From Planctomycetota bacterium (GTDB lineage Bacteria > Planctomycetota > UBA8742 > UBA2392): 64,000 nt of DNA. The notes under the pieces are model-generated. The model worked only from the letters and a program-made list of their open reading frames with translations. It was not told the DNA's origin and made no database searches. Made by a program: the position numbers and the translations under genes. Location: contig JAHBXZ010000003.1 of the NCBI GenBank assembly GCA_019636215.1, positions 1-64,000 of the forward strand. Direction: 5' to 3'. This document shows positions 35,312 through 44,354 of the stretch, one piece after another; the first letter of the stretch is position 1; each line of letters opens with the position of its first letter.

Positions 35312-36794
35312 CCTCTACAGCAACTCCAGGCTCCACCCCCCTTAGATCCAAGACGCGCAACGAGGGACTTGCGCCGAGATTGACTAGGAAGTTCCTTAAT
35401 CCAGCGCCCCTGGCAAATGCGGCCGAGCAGAACTCCAACCTCGGAAAGTCACTGCCAGTTCCTTTGACTGTCTCGCTATCTGCCACGTCACACAGACCTA
35501 GGTCAAGTCGCTTCAGACGCCGACACTTTCTGAGCTCAGCCAAGGCCCTTCCTCCTAGCACATTTCGCCTAAAATCTCCATTCTCAAGTGATGCGCATGG
35601 CAACTTCATATGCACACATACGTGAACGGCGGCAAGACTCTTTAATGGCATCAGTGACAGATCCACACATGAAACACCGATAAATGATACACCGTTAAGG
35701 CACAGCTGGGTGAGCCCACTGCACTTCTCCAAGCACTTGACGCTTCCAGCGGCCACCTCAGAACCATTCAGAATCAATGATCTCAGTTGACCCATTGCCG
35801 CAAGGGCGGAGCCTGCTGAATCCGCGACAACCGACTTCAACAGCATGAGCTCGGTAAGTCCGGAGCAACTGACGAGAAAGCGCGCAACTGCCGATGCGGG
35901 CACTTGTGCTAGACCAGCGCCGCGCAGACGGGAGCTGCGCCGCACGGCAACTTCAACCCCTTCAATGAGCGCCGCACTCAAGTTGGGCGCATCAACATAC
36001 AGGCGGCTAAGGTTGCCACACTCCAGCAACTCAACAAGTCGCGGAGGCTCTACATCGGACACTCCATGTATGTATAATTCTTGCAGGGACTGTGGTACGT
36101 CCGCACCTAAGAAACCCTCCGTCCGGTCAAGAACAAGTCGTTCCAGCGAAGCGGATGACTTCCAAGCGTCAACCGTGCATTGAGCTAGAGTGAGCGCCCT
36201 GACTGAATCGCAATGACCCTGACTCGGCACCCACTGGACATTGAATCCTCGTAGAACTATCTCCGCAACGCCGTCGAATGCGCCACAAAAGTTGATGTCC
36301 TCCTGGTCACTAGTAGCTGATATCGCGAGCATCTCCAGTTGTTGGCGGGCATTCACTTTCTCAAGTGTGCGCCGCACTGCACTCCACTCCGAAGTTATGT
36401 GCAGCGACAGTTCCTTCAATGTGGGAGGCGGTATCCGCAGGTCGTCTATGACTCTGAGGTGCTTGTCGTGAATGTCGAGACTACGTAGAGTGCCTGTCAG
36501 ATGCGACCAATCTTGTTGCGCGCCAATGTTTGGTGGTTCCATCGTCGCACTACTGATGCATATGGCAGAAAGGTGGCGAAGCAGGCTGGGGTTCATGTCC
36601 GATGCTAGAGTGCCCTGCATATAAGCTCCATAACGCACTCCTGGCGCCTGAGTTGCCATCTCAGTAGGCGCGATAGGGCGATACAGGGAAAGCTGCAAAC
36701 AATTCAAGTGCTGAAAAGTGGTCAGCCAAGGCGGTCGATGGTTGTACAAAAACGGAAAGTATCGATGGTGGGCACTATTTGTCGACGGCAGCAT
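35274..36794 (-). CDS. Leucine-rich-repeat-like protein in accessory island
   Basis: 506 residues with repeated L--L-L---------L-L phrases (for example LRSLDIHDKHLRVI, LKELSLHI, LRSLILNGSEVA, LTQLCLNGVSF, LKRLDLGLCDV, LRVLDLRGVE), typical of LRR proteins of irregular type. No signal peptide is visible. The ATG at 36794 overlaps the end of the Rhs-type frame by about 20 bases, so the two may be cotranslated. GC content is visibly lower than in flanking housekeeping genes. Its position directly after an Rhs-type tip makes an immunity role possible, but this is an inference; an effector or adhesion role is equally open. Confidence 0.65.
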   Translation of the reverse strand: MLPSTNSAHHRYFPFLYNHRPPWLTTFQHLNCLQLSLYRPIAPTEMATQAPGVRYGAYMQGTLASDMNPSLLRHLSAICISSATMEPPNIGAQQDWSHLTGTLRSLDIHDKHLRVIDDLRIPPPTLKELSLHITSEWSAVRRTLEKVNARQQLEMLAISATSDQEDINFCGAFDGVAEIVLRGFNVQWVPSQGHCDSVRALTLAQCTVDAWKSSASLERLVLDRTEGFLGADVPQSLQELYIHGVSDVEPPRLVELLECGNLSRLYVDAPNLSAALIEGVEVAVRRSSRLRGAGLAQVPASAVARFLVSCSGLTELMLLKSVVADSAGSALAAMGQLRSLILNGSEVAAGSVKCLEKCSGLTQLCLNGVSFIGVSCVDLSLMPLKSLAAVHVCVHMKLPCASLENGDFRRNVLGGRALAELRKCRRLKRLDLGLCDVADSETVKGTGSDFPRLEFCSAAFARGAGLRNFLVNLGASPSLRVLDLRGVEPGVAVEVEQRFPEVHCIL

Positions 36795-37851
36795 TGTACC
36801 TAACTCCTGCAGGGCATTCCGCCTTAAGGTCGGGGCAGTTGTCCAAATAGGCCTTGCTTCTCTTGCTCTGATTTCCTGGCCAGTGGTCTATAAGCAAGAT
36901 CGTCTCGCCATTTTTCTTGCACTTGTCGTAACAGGCGTTGCAATCTGTCTTGGGATCCTTGAACAAGTTGCCTTCACACAGCCCTTTCGCTTCGGTACAG
37001 TTGCATTTTTCGAATTCTCTTGGATTGTCCGGTCCAGGAGGAACAGGGTCATCTAGGTGAGGCTTGCCATCAGGTAGTGGGAATGGACACGGCGCTGGTC
37101 CAGGATTTCCCCAAGGCTTGGGCACGCGAGGGTATGGTCGCCCCTTTCCCGCATCAGAGAAAGGAGGTGGAAGTGGCTTGGGGCCAGGAAGAGGAACTAC
37201 TATCGGTGGCGGCTCCTCCACCTCAACATGTCCGGGGCCCCTTCGAATCTCTTGGACGAGTTCCCACCACTTCTCTGCCTCGCGGATTAATCTCCGCCGA
37301 CACTCAGTATTCAGCAGGCACAAAGCAGTTGCTGCGGCCAACAGTGCAGCGATAAACCTCGATAACGTAATCACACCCGCACCGCCAGCAGCCACGCCAG
37401 CAAGTGGGAGGGCCAGCCCGGAAGAATCGCCAGCTCCCGTAGGAACACCAGATACATAATCCCACAGATTCCCCCAAGGCGTGGCCGCCGGGTCGGGCGT
37501 CGTCCATCGGCCCATGAAGACGTCGTAGGTGCGGTTCCAGCAGTAGTAGGTGCCCAGCTTGTTGATGCCGGCCTGGGCGCCAGTGGTGCTGCCGCCGCTT
37601 TCGTGGCCTACCTGCGGTGGCACGTACTGATAGCCAGACCACAGCCACATACAGCCGCGGTTGTCGGCCCGGTTGCTGAGCATGTTTGAAGGCTTGGCCA
37701 AGGCCCCGGTCATTGAATCCACGCCCGGGGGTGCGACCAGGCGATAGGTTTTGCCGTCGGCGCTCAGGCCGGTGGCATCGCCGAACACTTCCACCCGCGA
37801 GGCCGTGAAGTGGTCGTCCTTGGGCGCCGGCCGCGAGATCACCAGTTCCAT
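36775..37851 (-). pseudogene. Rhs-type C-terminal remnant with variable tip
   Basis: From ATG 37851 (MELVISRP...) the frame has a degenerate Rhs core (YYCWNRTYDVFMGRWTTPDP ... GNLWDYVSG ... DSSG). A membrane-like segment follows, then a proline-rich linker, and finally a tip with many Cys (CNCTEAKGLCEG..., CNACYDKCKK). This order is that of Rhs/polymorphic-toxin C-termini, where the part after the core is the toxin. The long N-terminal Rhs body is absent, since the conserved zinc-ribbon gene begins just beyond. It is therefore a silent or orphan cassette, not an intact toxin gene. The activity of the tip is not recognisable. Confidence 0.6.
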
Positions 37852-37898
37852 GCGAAACAGGCTATCATGCCGGGTGATAACAAGCACTGGTTGGTCGC

Positions 37899-38609
37899 CT
37901 ACTTGGCGTCGTGGATACGCGCGCAATGTGGGCAGCGCATGATTTCGTTGCGGGCGCGCACGCGGGTGCCGTGGTGCAGGGTCAACTCGCCGCTGCAGCC
38001 CTCGCAGTAGCCATCCTTGATGCCACAGATGGGTGAGTCCGGGTGCTTTGCGCGCGCGCTTTCATAGGCCGTCAGCAACTCGGCCTGCATCGTTGCGGTA
38101 ACTCCGTCGCGCGGCGGCCTGGCCTCGGATTCCGCCGCGCCGGCCACCACGGCAAGCTGGTCGTGATGAGTCTTGGCCTCCAGGGCCTTGGCCGCGGCAG
38201 CAGCGACTACGGCCTCGGCGGACTGGATGGCGGCCTGGGCCTTTTCGATGTCGTCCAGCAGTGCCAGGCCTGCGTTTTCCAGGCTATCCAAGGTCTGGCG
38301 CTCTTTCTCGAGGGCTTCAATGGAATGCTTGCGAATCGAATCGCTGGTGGCTGAGTTGGCGGACTCCTCAAGCAGTTGCAGGCGCTTCTGCAGCGTCTTG
38401 ATTTCAACTTCTGTGTCGCGCTCGCGTTTCTGCAGGTCGCGCAACCTGGCCTTGGCTTCGTCGAGCTTTTTTCGCGAGTAGGCCTCGGATGCCGCAGCGT
38501 TGGCTGCGTCTCGCGCCGCCAGCGCGGCCCGGGACACAGCGGCAAAAACGCGGGCATCAAGCTCGCGCAACTGCCACATCAGGTTCAACTGATCGACAAA
38601 AGCGGACAT
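37899..38609 (-). CDS. Coiled-coil protein with C4 zinc ribbon
   Basis: 236 residues. Residues about 5-165 form a long Ala/Glu/Lys-rich coiled coil. The C-terminus has CGIKDGYCEGC and, after about 20 residues, CPHC, giving a four-Cys zinc ribbon. This matches the CT398/CdsZ-type zinc-ribbon family, which is often encoded beside rpoD and dnaG. Members are proposed to link transcription or secretion components; the true role is unclear. It is the third gene in the dnaG-rpoD cluster, 73 bases after rpoD. Confidence 0.8.
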   Translation of the reverse strand: MSAFVDQLNLMWQLRELDARVFAAVSRAALAARDAANAAASEAYSRKKLDEAKARLRDLQKRERDTEVEIKTLQKRLQLLEESANSATSDSIRKHSIEALEKERQTLDSLENAGLALLDDIEKAQAAIQSAEAVVAAAAAKALEAKTHHDQLAVVAGAAESEARPPRDGVTATMQAELLTAYESARAKHPDSPICGIKDGYCEGCSGELTLHHGTRVRARNEIMRCPHCARIHDAK

Positions 38610-38682
38610 GCAGTGCTTGTACCACAGGGCCGGGCAAGTTCACGCCGTAAACATGGGCGCCTGCGCCGCCCGGGCTGTCTTG

Positions 38683-40644
38683 CTAATCTTCTGGGCCAAG
38701 GTCGATGTCGTCGATGTCGCCGTCGGCACCGCCGCCACCGGCCTTGAGCGCTTCCATCAGCAGCGCGGATGCGCTGACGCCGTCCAGGAAGCCCTCCAGC
38801 TTGCGCGACCGCACCGGGTGCTGAAGCTTGCGGATGGCCTTGGCTTCAATCTGGCGCACACGCTCGCGGGTGACCTTGAAGATCTTGCCCACTTCTTCCA
38901 GCGTGTAGGTGTGGCCGTCGCCGATGCCATAGCGCAGGCGGATGATCTCGCGCTCGCGGTAGGTCAGGGTATTCAGTACGCGGTCGATCTTGTCCTTGAG
39001 CATCTCCTGTGACGCCACGCCGACGGGGTTCTCGGCGTTTTCATCCTTGATGAAGTCGCCAAAGAAGCTGTCGTCGGAATCGCCGATAGGGCGGTCCAGG
39101 CTGATCGGGTGCTTACTGATCTTCAGCACGCGCTTGGCTTCCTCGTAGCTGATTTCGGCCGCCGTGGCCAGCTCGCGCACACTGGGCTCGCGGCCGGTTT
39201 CCTGCATCAGGCGCTTGGCGACGTTGCGCAGCTTGCTCATGGTTTCAATCATGTGCACCGGAATGCGGATCGTGCGGGCCTGGTCGGCGATGCTGCGGGT
39301 GATGGCCTGCCGGATCCACCAGGTGGCATAGGTGCTGAACTTGTAGCCGCGGCGGTACTCGTACTTTTCCACCGCTTTCATCAGGCCGGTATTGCCTTCC
39401 TGGATCACGTCCAGGAAGCTCAGGCCGCGATTGCGGTACTTCTTGGCAATGCTGACGACCAGGCGCAGGTTGCCTGAGAACAGGCGGCGCTTGGCTTCTT
39501 CGTAGGCCTGATAGCGACGCTTCATTTCCTCGCAGCGTTCGTGCAGCTCTTCGCGGGTCTCCATGGCGCGGCGCAGCATGGTTTCCAGTTCTTCCTTGAG
39601 CTGGTCGACGCGCTTTTTGGCTTCCTGCACACTTTCCAGCCGTTCGATTTCACGGGCGAGCCAGTTGGCCTTGCGGCTGACCCGCTCGATCTCGTCCATC
39701 ATCGGCTTGATCTTCTTGGTCTGGATGTTGAGCTCTTCCAGCAGGATCACGCCCTTCTTCTGGCGTGAACGCAGGCGCTGATAGGCCAGGTCGCGGTCCT
39801 TGCGCGCGGCCTTGCCGGCCCAGGTCATCCAGTCTTCCTGGTTGAGGCGCAGCAGGTACTTCAGGGTCGTCAGGTTGTCGTTCAGGCGCGCCGACATCTC
39901 GGACTTCGCCATCTCGAATTCACTGTTGAACTTCATGGTGCGGTCAAATGCCAGTTCGCCGCGCTCGACCTCACTGAGGATGCGGATGGCGTCGACCTGT
40001 GCGATTTCGGACTCCAGCACGCGCTTCTGGAAGCGCTTGCGGGTGACCTCGATCTTCTTGGCCAGCGCAATTTCTTCGTCGCGGGTCAACAGCGGAATTT
40101 CGCCCATCTGCTGCAGGTAGGTGCGAACCGGGTCGTCTATGCGGCCGTCTTCATCGACGGGTGGCTTGGGTTCGCTGTGTCGGCGGTCCTTCTTGTCGCG
40201 AACGCGGTACTCGGGGCTGTCCTCAACGACCTCAATCTTGAGTTCGTCCAGGCGCATCAGGATCTGGTCCAGGCGTTCGGGGCTTACCACGTCGCCGGGC
40301 AGGGCTTCGTTCATCTCGTCGTAGGTGATGTAGCCGCGCTCGCGGCCCATCTTGATCAGCTTGCGGATCTGGTTGTCGACTTCTTCCGGCGACAGGACAT
40401 GCGTGGTCGGCAGCAGGTTGGCTGTTTCGGTGGGCACCATCGTGGTGGTGCCGGCCGCGGTGCGCTGGAAGCCGCTGACGGGCTTGATAAACACTTTCGG
40501 CGCCGGGATCTCCGGCGGCGGAAGGTTAGGAAGCGAGCGGGTGATCGTACCGGTTTCGCGCTTCTTGCCCGCACCAGACGATCCCTTGTTTGCCGCATGA
40601 GTGGGCAATTTGATGGCTGTGTCTTCGCCGTTCTTCTTGGTCAT
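38683..40644 (-). CDS. rpoD: Primary sigma factor RpoD (sigma-70)
   Basis: 653 residues. Region 1.1-like helices lie early, region 1.2 is [21 protein letters not shown], and a non-conserved insert follows. Region 2 is [15 protein letters not shown] ... [36 protein letters not shown], and region 4 includes [14 protein letters not shown] and the helix-turn-helix [20 protein letters not shown]. These define a group 1 sigma that reads TTGACA/TATAAT-type promoters, consistent with the promoter proposed before mraZ. It lies downstream of dnaG, as in the classic macromolecular-synthesis operon, here without rpsU. Confidence 0.97.
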   Translation of the reverse strand: MTKKNGEDTAIKLPTHAANKGSSGAGKKRETGTITRSLPNLPPPEIPAPKVFIKPVSGFQRTAAGTTTMVPTETANLLPTTHVLSPEEVDNQIRKLIKMGRERGYITYDEMNEALPGDVVSPERLDQILMRLDELKIEVVEDSPEYRVRDKKDRRHSEPKPPVDEDGRIDDPVRTYLQQMGEIPLLTRDEEIALAKKIEVTRKRFQKRVLESEIAQVDAIRILSEVERGELAFDRTMKFNSEFEMAKSEMSARLNDNLTTLKYLLRLNQEDWMTWAGKAARKDRDLAYQRLRSRQKKGVILLEELNIQTKKIKPMMDEIERVSRKANWLAREIERLESVQEAKKRVDQLKEELETMLRRAMETREELHERCEEMKRRYQAYEEAKRRLFSGNLRLVVSIAKKYRNRGLSFLDVIQEGNTGLMKAVEKYEYRRGYKFSTYATWWIRQAITRSIADQARTIRIPVHMIETMSKLRNVAKRLMQETGREPSVRELATAAEISYEEAKRVLKISKHPISLDRPIGDSDDSFFGDFIKDENAENPVGVASQEMLKDKIDRVLNTLTYREREIIRLRYGIGDGHTYTLEEVGKIFKVTRERVRQIEAKAIRKLQHPVRSRKLEGFLDGVSASALLMEALKAGGGGADGDIDDIDLGPED

Positions 40645-40708
40645 CGACTTGCTGTCCTCTCGTTACTGCCCAATGTCAAACCGTGATTCCTGCCTTGTTG
40701 ATGCCGGG

Positions 40709-42529
40709 CTATCGCTCGCGCCCCGGCCGGCGCTTTCTTTGACGCAATTGCTCCAGTTCCTGTGCGCTGCCTTTTGCGGCTTCCACAGGCTCCTGGCGTG
40801 ATTGCGCAAAGCGCCTCAATTCATCCAGCAGCCTGGCGGCTTCCTCAGCGATCCCGCTTGCGCTTTGATCCGCCGGAACACCCATCAGCGCGATCACCTT
40901 GTCCAGCTCGTTGCGTGCTTCCTGTCCAAGGTGCCCCACCATGGCGCCCGGCACCGCATCGCCGTGTTCATCTACAGCGTTAAGCATTTCGCGGTAGACC
41001 TCGCCCAACGCCGCACTGTGAAAATCTTTGGGCTCCACAATCTCGCCTGCAGCCTTCAAGGCGCCCGCGTGTTCCAGTAAACGGCGCAACAACTCGCGCT
41101 CGTACTGAATGGCCGCGCTGGAAGCCTCTGGTGCCGCCGCCGGCTTGTCGCGACGATCTTCCGCGCGCTGCGCCCTTTCGGCCTGTGCATCCAGTTCACG
41201 CCGGGCCTTCTCGACGGCGCCAACCACAACGGCCTCACGCAGGCCCAGGCGGGTTGCGGCAGTCTTGGCGTACAGTTCGCGCAGGCTCTGGCTCTCTGAT
41301 CGCGCCAGCGTCTGCGCCAGTTCACCCAGCGCCTTCTCAGCCTCCACCGGGCGCCTGAGGTCATATCGCGACCCCAGCGTCTGCAGCTTGAACGCAAAGG
41401 CATCCACGGCCGCTTCCAGAACCTTTTCGAATGCTTTCGCCCCGCTGGCACGCAGGAAGTCAAACGGATCCATTTCGTCCGGAAGAACAGCCACGTCAGC
41501 GTCCACGCCGGCTTCGAGCACCAGATCAACGGCGCGCTCGGCTGCCTTGATGCCCGCGCTGTCACCGTCCAGGACGATGGTCAACTTGCTGGTGTAGCGC
41601 CGCAACAGGGCCAATTGCTCCAGCGTCAGGGCCGTACCCAGCGGTGCCACGGCGTTGTCAAACCCGTGCACGTGCGCGGCGATCACGTCGGTGTAGCCTT
41701 CCATGATAAGCGCGCGGCCGGTTTCCTTCAGGCGCGTGCTTTCGGCCAGCCTGTCAATGGCGTACAGAAGCCTCGATTTGTGAAAGAGCAGCCCTTCCGC
41801 CGAGTTCACGTACTTCTGTGCCTTGGCATCGGGGTCCAGCAACCTTGCGCCAAAGCCCACAATGCGGCCCTGCGCGTCGCGGATCGGGAATGTCACCCGT
41901 CCGCGGAAAAAGTCGTACCAGCGGCCCTCATCATTCTTGCGACAGATGCCCGTGGCCAGCAGCGCCTCGTCGTCAAACTTGCTGCGCGCGGCATCAGTCA
42001 CCCGCGTCCACTCATCGGGTGCGTAGCCAAGGCCCCAAGTATCTGCCACTTCGCCACCCAGGCCGCGGTCTTCCAGATACTTCATTGCCGCTTCGCTGCG
42101 GGGCAGGTTGGCAACAAAGCCTCGCTGGGCCCAGTTCATGATCTCCAGCGCTTGCTGTCGCAGGCTGCGGTCGGCGACGGACGGCCCCGCGCCCTCATAG
42201 CGAAGTGAGACCCCGGCGCGCTCTGCCAGTTTCTCAATGGCCTCGACGAACTCGAGCTTTTCGTAGGCCATGACAAAATCAATGGCGCTGCCGAAAACGC
42301 CGCAGCCAAAACACTTGTAAACCTGACGCGAAGGCGACACCTGAAACGAAGGTGTCTTTTCGTCGTGGAACGGGCAGTTGGCCCAGTAGCCTGTGCCGCG
42401 CTTCTTCAACGGCACACAGGCAGAGATCACATCGACGATATCGTTGGCCCGGCGAACCTCCTCGATACTGTCACGCGCAATACGTCCCAAAGAATCGGTC
42501 TCCTGCTTCGGCCATGTCCCGGGCCGCAT
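40709..42529 (-). CDS. dnaG: DNA primase DnaG
   Basis: 606 residues. The CHC2 zinc-binding domain is seen as CPFHDEKTPSF and YKCFGCG (Cys52, His55, Cys73, Cys76). The TOPRIM catalytic core carries IMEGYTDVIAAH and VLDGDSAGIKA. A DnaB-interacting C-terminal domain with weaker sequence follows. It makes RNA primers at the replication fork. The start is ATG 42529, though a TTG at 42490 (LGRIARDSIEEV) lies closer to the family's usual N-terminus and has GGAG ten bases before it. Confidence 0.96.
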   Translation of the reverse strand: MRPGTWPKQETDSLGRIARDSIEEVRRANDIVDVISACVPLKKRGTGYWANCPFHDEKTPSFQVSPSRQVYKCFGCGVFGSAIDFVMAYEKLEFVEAIEKLAERAGVSLRYEGAGPSVADRSLRQQALEIMNWAQRGFVANLPRSEAAMKYLEDRGLGGEVADTWGLGYAPDEWTRVTDAARSKFDDEALLATGICRKNDEGRWYDFFRGRVTFPIRDAQGRIVGFGARLLDPDAKAQKYVNSAEGLLFHKSRLLYAIDRLAESTRLKETGRALIMEGYTDVIAAHVHGFDNAVAPLGTALTLEQLALLRRYTSKLTIVLDGDSAGIKAAERAVDLVLEAGVDADVAVLPDEMDPFDFLRASGAKAFEKVLEAAVDAFAFKLQTLGSRYDLRRPVEAEKALGELAQTLARSESQSLRELYAKTAATRLGLREAVVVGAVEKARRELDAQAERAQRAEDRRDKPAAAPEASSAAIQYERELLRRLLEHAGALKAAGEIVEPKDFHSAALGEVYREMLNAVDEHGDAVPGAMVGHLGQEARNELDKVIALMGVPADQSASGIAEEAARLLDELRRFAQSRQEPVEAAKGSAQELEQLRQRKRRPGRER

Positions 42530-42719
42530 GAAAGGGCTTGCTGAAGGCCTCTTGGGCCTGCGCCTGCCCTTTCGGCAGCCTCAAATCGTACCCCGAACAG
42601 TACCACGCCGAATGCCCGGAGTCAAACGGACTTGACAAGGCCGAGTGATACGAACTTGTCGTAAACAGCTTTGTGTTCTAGTCTTACCACGAGTTTCACA
42701 GCGACAAACTTGCTCGCGC

Positions 42720-42747
42720 TTGACCAGAAACCAGAGTGCGTTACACT
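42720..42747 (+). promoter_or_regulatory. Candidate promoter of tRNA-Glu
   Basis: TTGACC at 42720-42725 and TACACT at 42742-42747 are separated by 16 bp, a plausible sigma-70 layout. Transcription would begin near 42754, about 40 bases before the mature tRNA. Confidence 0.5.
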
Positions 42748-42754
42748 TTTGCGC

Positions 42755-42775
42755 CCCAAAACCACCGGTTTTGGG
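42755..42775 (+). other. Stem-loop in the tRNA-Glu leader
   Basis: CCCAAAACC (42755-42763) pairs perfectly with GGTTTTGGG (42767-42775) across ACC. It lies at the expected transcript start and could affect 5' processing of the tRNA, or be an unrelated terminator; GCAAACTTTTT follows. Confidence 0.5.
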
Positions 42776-42793
42776 CAAACTTTTTCGACACAC

Positions 42794-42869
42794 GCCCCTA
42801 TCGTCTAGAGGCCTAGGACGGAGCCCTCTCAAGGCTCAGACACGGGTTCGAATCCCGTTAGGGGTACCA
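42794..42869 (+). tRNA. tRNA-Glu (anticodon CUC)
   Basis: 76 bases including an encoded CCA end. The acceptor stem is GCCCCTA with TAGGGGT (the first pair is G-U). The anticodon stem-loop is GAGCC-CTCTCAA-GGCTC, giving anticodon CUC, which reads GAG. The T arm is CGGGTTCGAATCCCG. The D arm begins TCGTCTAGAGGCCTAGGAC, the form usual for bacterial tRNA-Glu. Confidence 0.95.
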
Positions 42870-42878
42870 TTCGACACG

Positions 42879-42910
42879 CGCTGGCGCCTAATGGCGCCAG
42901 CGTTCGTCTT
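42879..42910 (+). terminator. Terminator after tRNA-Glu
   Basis: CGCTGGCGCC (42879-42888) pairs perfectly with GGCGCCAGCG (42893-42902) across TAAT. TTCGTCTT follows, a weak U-rich tract. Confidence 0.7.
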
Positions 42911-43004
42911 GGTGTCACGTGTCTTTTCGCTGGTGTCCTGGACTGCAAACCAACGTGCGCCAACTTTGTTGAAACCGCAACCTTTTCCGGGCACGTTAAC
43001 TTGC

Positions 43005-43763
43005 ATGCTCGCACGCCAAGCCATCGTTGAAGCCTGCCACTCGGCCCTGCAGGCCCTGCCCCACGTTCGCGCGGCACTTCTGGCCGGCAGTGAGGCCTTT
43101 GGGCGGGCCGACCGCTGGTCAGACATTGACCTGAACTGTGTCACGCCCCTGGCCGAAGTGGACCGCAACTTCGCTGCGGTGGAGGCCGCTCTGGAGCAGT
43201 TGTCCCCTATCGCCTTGAAACTCGTCATGCCGCCTAGCGGGCTTTGGCCGGAACTGGCCCAGTGTTTCTACCGGCTGCGCGACACCGATGAGTTCCTGAT
43301 GATTGATTTCTGCCAGATGACGCAGAGCCAGTTGCAGACGTTTCTCGAGCCCACACGCCACGGCACGCCGGTTGTGCTGTTTGACCACGACGGGTTGCTC
43401 AAGCCTGTACCGCTGAACCGGCCCGAGCACGAAGCCGCAATGGCCCAGCGGTTGCAATGGCTGCGGGCGAGCTTTCCGATGTTCCAGAACCTTGTGCGCA
43501 AGGCCGTGCTGCGCGGCGACCTTGTGGAAGCCATGGCGATGTGGATGGGCCAGACCATGCGCCCGCTGGTTGAGGTGCTACGCATGAAACACTGCCCGGC
43601 GCGCTACGATTACGGCTTTCGCTATACGACCTTTGACCTGCCCGCGCCGGTGGCCGCCGAGTTGCAGGACCTGATGTGGCCCAAAGACGGCGCGGACATG
43701 CTGGCCAAACTGGAGCGCGCGGGCGCGATGTTCGCTGCTGTCAGCGGCGCGTTGGCAAAGTAG
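43005..43763 (+). CDS. Nucleotidyltransferase-fold protein
   Basis: 252 residues. The start at 43005 gives MLARQAIVEACHSAL, and the nucleotidyltransferase signature follows: GS (28-29), then RWSDIDL with Asp40 and Asp42. Such proteins transfer an AMP or similar group; relatives include aminoglycoside and lincosamide adenylyltransferases and many of unknown role. A second metal-binding Asp may be in the FLMIDFCQM stretch. The C-terminal half is helical. Antibiotic resistance should not be assumed from this. It lies 135 bases after tRNA-Glu and just before the haemoglobin gene. Confidence 0.65.
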   Translation: MLARQAIVEACHSALQALPHVRAALLAGSEAFGRADRWSDIDLNCVTPLAEVDRNFAAVEAALEQLSPIALKLVMPPSGLWPELAQCFYRLRDTDEFLMIDFCQMTQSQLQTFLEPTRHGTPVVLFDHDGLLKPVPLNRPEHEAAMAQRLQWLRASFPMFQNLVRKAVLRGDLVEAMAMWMGQTMRPLVEVLRMKHCPARYDYGFRYTTFDLPAPVAAELQDLMWPKDGADMLAKLERAGAMFAAVSGALAK

Positions 43764-43772
43764 CTTGCCGCC

Positions 43773-44354
43773 ATGGCCACACCGTTCGAGATCATTGGCG
43801 AAGACGGCTTCACCAAGCTGGTGCGGGCGTTCTATGCCCAGGTGCCCACCGACGACATCCTTGGGCCTATGTACCCGGCCGATGACCTTGCCGGGGCCGA
43901 AGAGCGCCTGCGGCTGTTTCTGCTGTTTCGGTTTGGCGGACCGGAGACCTACGTCGAGAAGCGCGGTCACCCGCGCCTGCGCCTTCGCCACGCCCCCTTT
44001 CCGCTGGATGTTCGCGCCGCCGAACGCTGGCTTTCGTTGATGCACCGCGCCTTGAAAGAGACCGGCCTGCCCGAGCCCGTGGACGCCGAGCTGCGCAAGT
44101 TCTTCCGCGACACCGCGTACTTTCTGATCAACACCGGACAAGCGCCGACAGAACCGCTGGTCACCCTGGTTTTCATAGACGCAGACTCCGGCACCGAGGT
44201 CGGCGAGGCCACAGTGCGCAAGGCCGCTTTGGCCGGCGGGTTTGAACCAGGGACCAAGTTCGGCCTTTCAGGCCAACCCTTCGTGCTGGTTCGGACCGAG
44301 CCGATCCAAGGCAGCGACAGTGAGCGCGTGCGGATGTACGTTCTGCGCCAATGA
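43773..44354 (+). CDS. Truncated haemoglobin (group II) with extra C-terminal domain
   Basis: 193 residues. The first 120 match group II truncated haemoglobins: FYAQVPTDDILGPMYP, DLAGAEERLRLFLLFRFGGPETY, and RGHPRLRLRHAPF with the proximal-His region, then AERWLSLMHRAL. It would bind haem and O2 or NO. Residues about 125-193 are an added alpha/beta piece (VTLVFIDADSGTEVGEATVRKAAL...) that I do not recognise and that normal TrHbII proteins lack. It starts nine bases after the nucleotidyltransferase and overlaps the next ATG as ATGA. Confidence 0.8.
   Translation: MATPFEIIGEDGFTKLVRAFYAQVPTDDILGPMYPADDLAGAEERLRLFLLFRFGGPETYVEKRGHPRLRLRHAPFPLDVRAAERWLSLMHRALKETGLPEPVDAELRKFFRDTAYFLINTGQAPTEPLVTLVFIDADSGTEVGEATVRKAALAGGFEPGTKFGLSGQPFVLVRTEPIQGSDSERVRMYVLRQ

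Larger units (their letters stand above)
42530..42793. other. Divergent region between dnaG and tRNA-Glu
   Basis: 264 bp with no coding gene. It contains a likely promoter for tRNA-Glu near 42720-42747 and a stem-loop at 42755-42775. A TTGACA near 42633 has no clear -10 partner. The dnaG promoter on the minus strand is not obvious. Confidence 0.5.
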
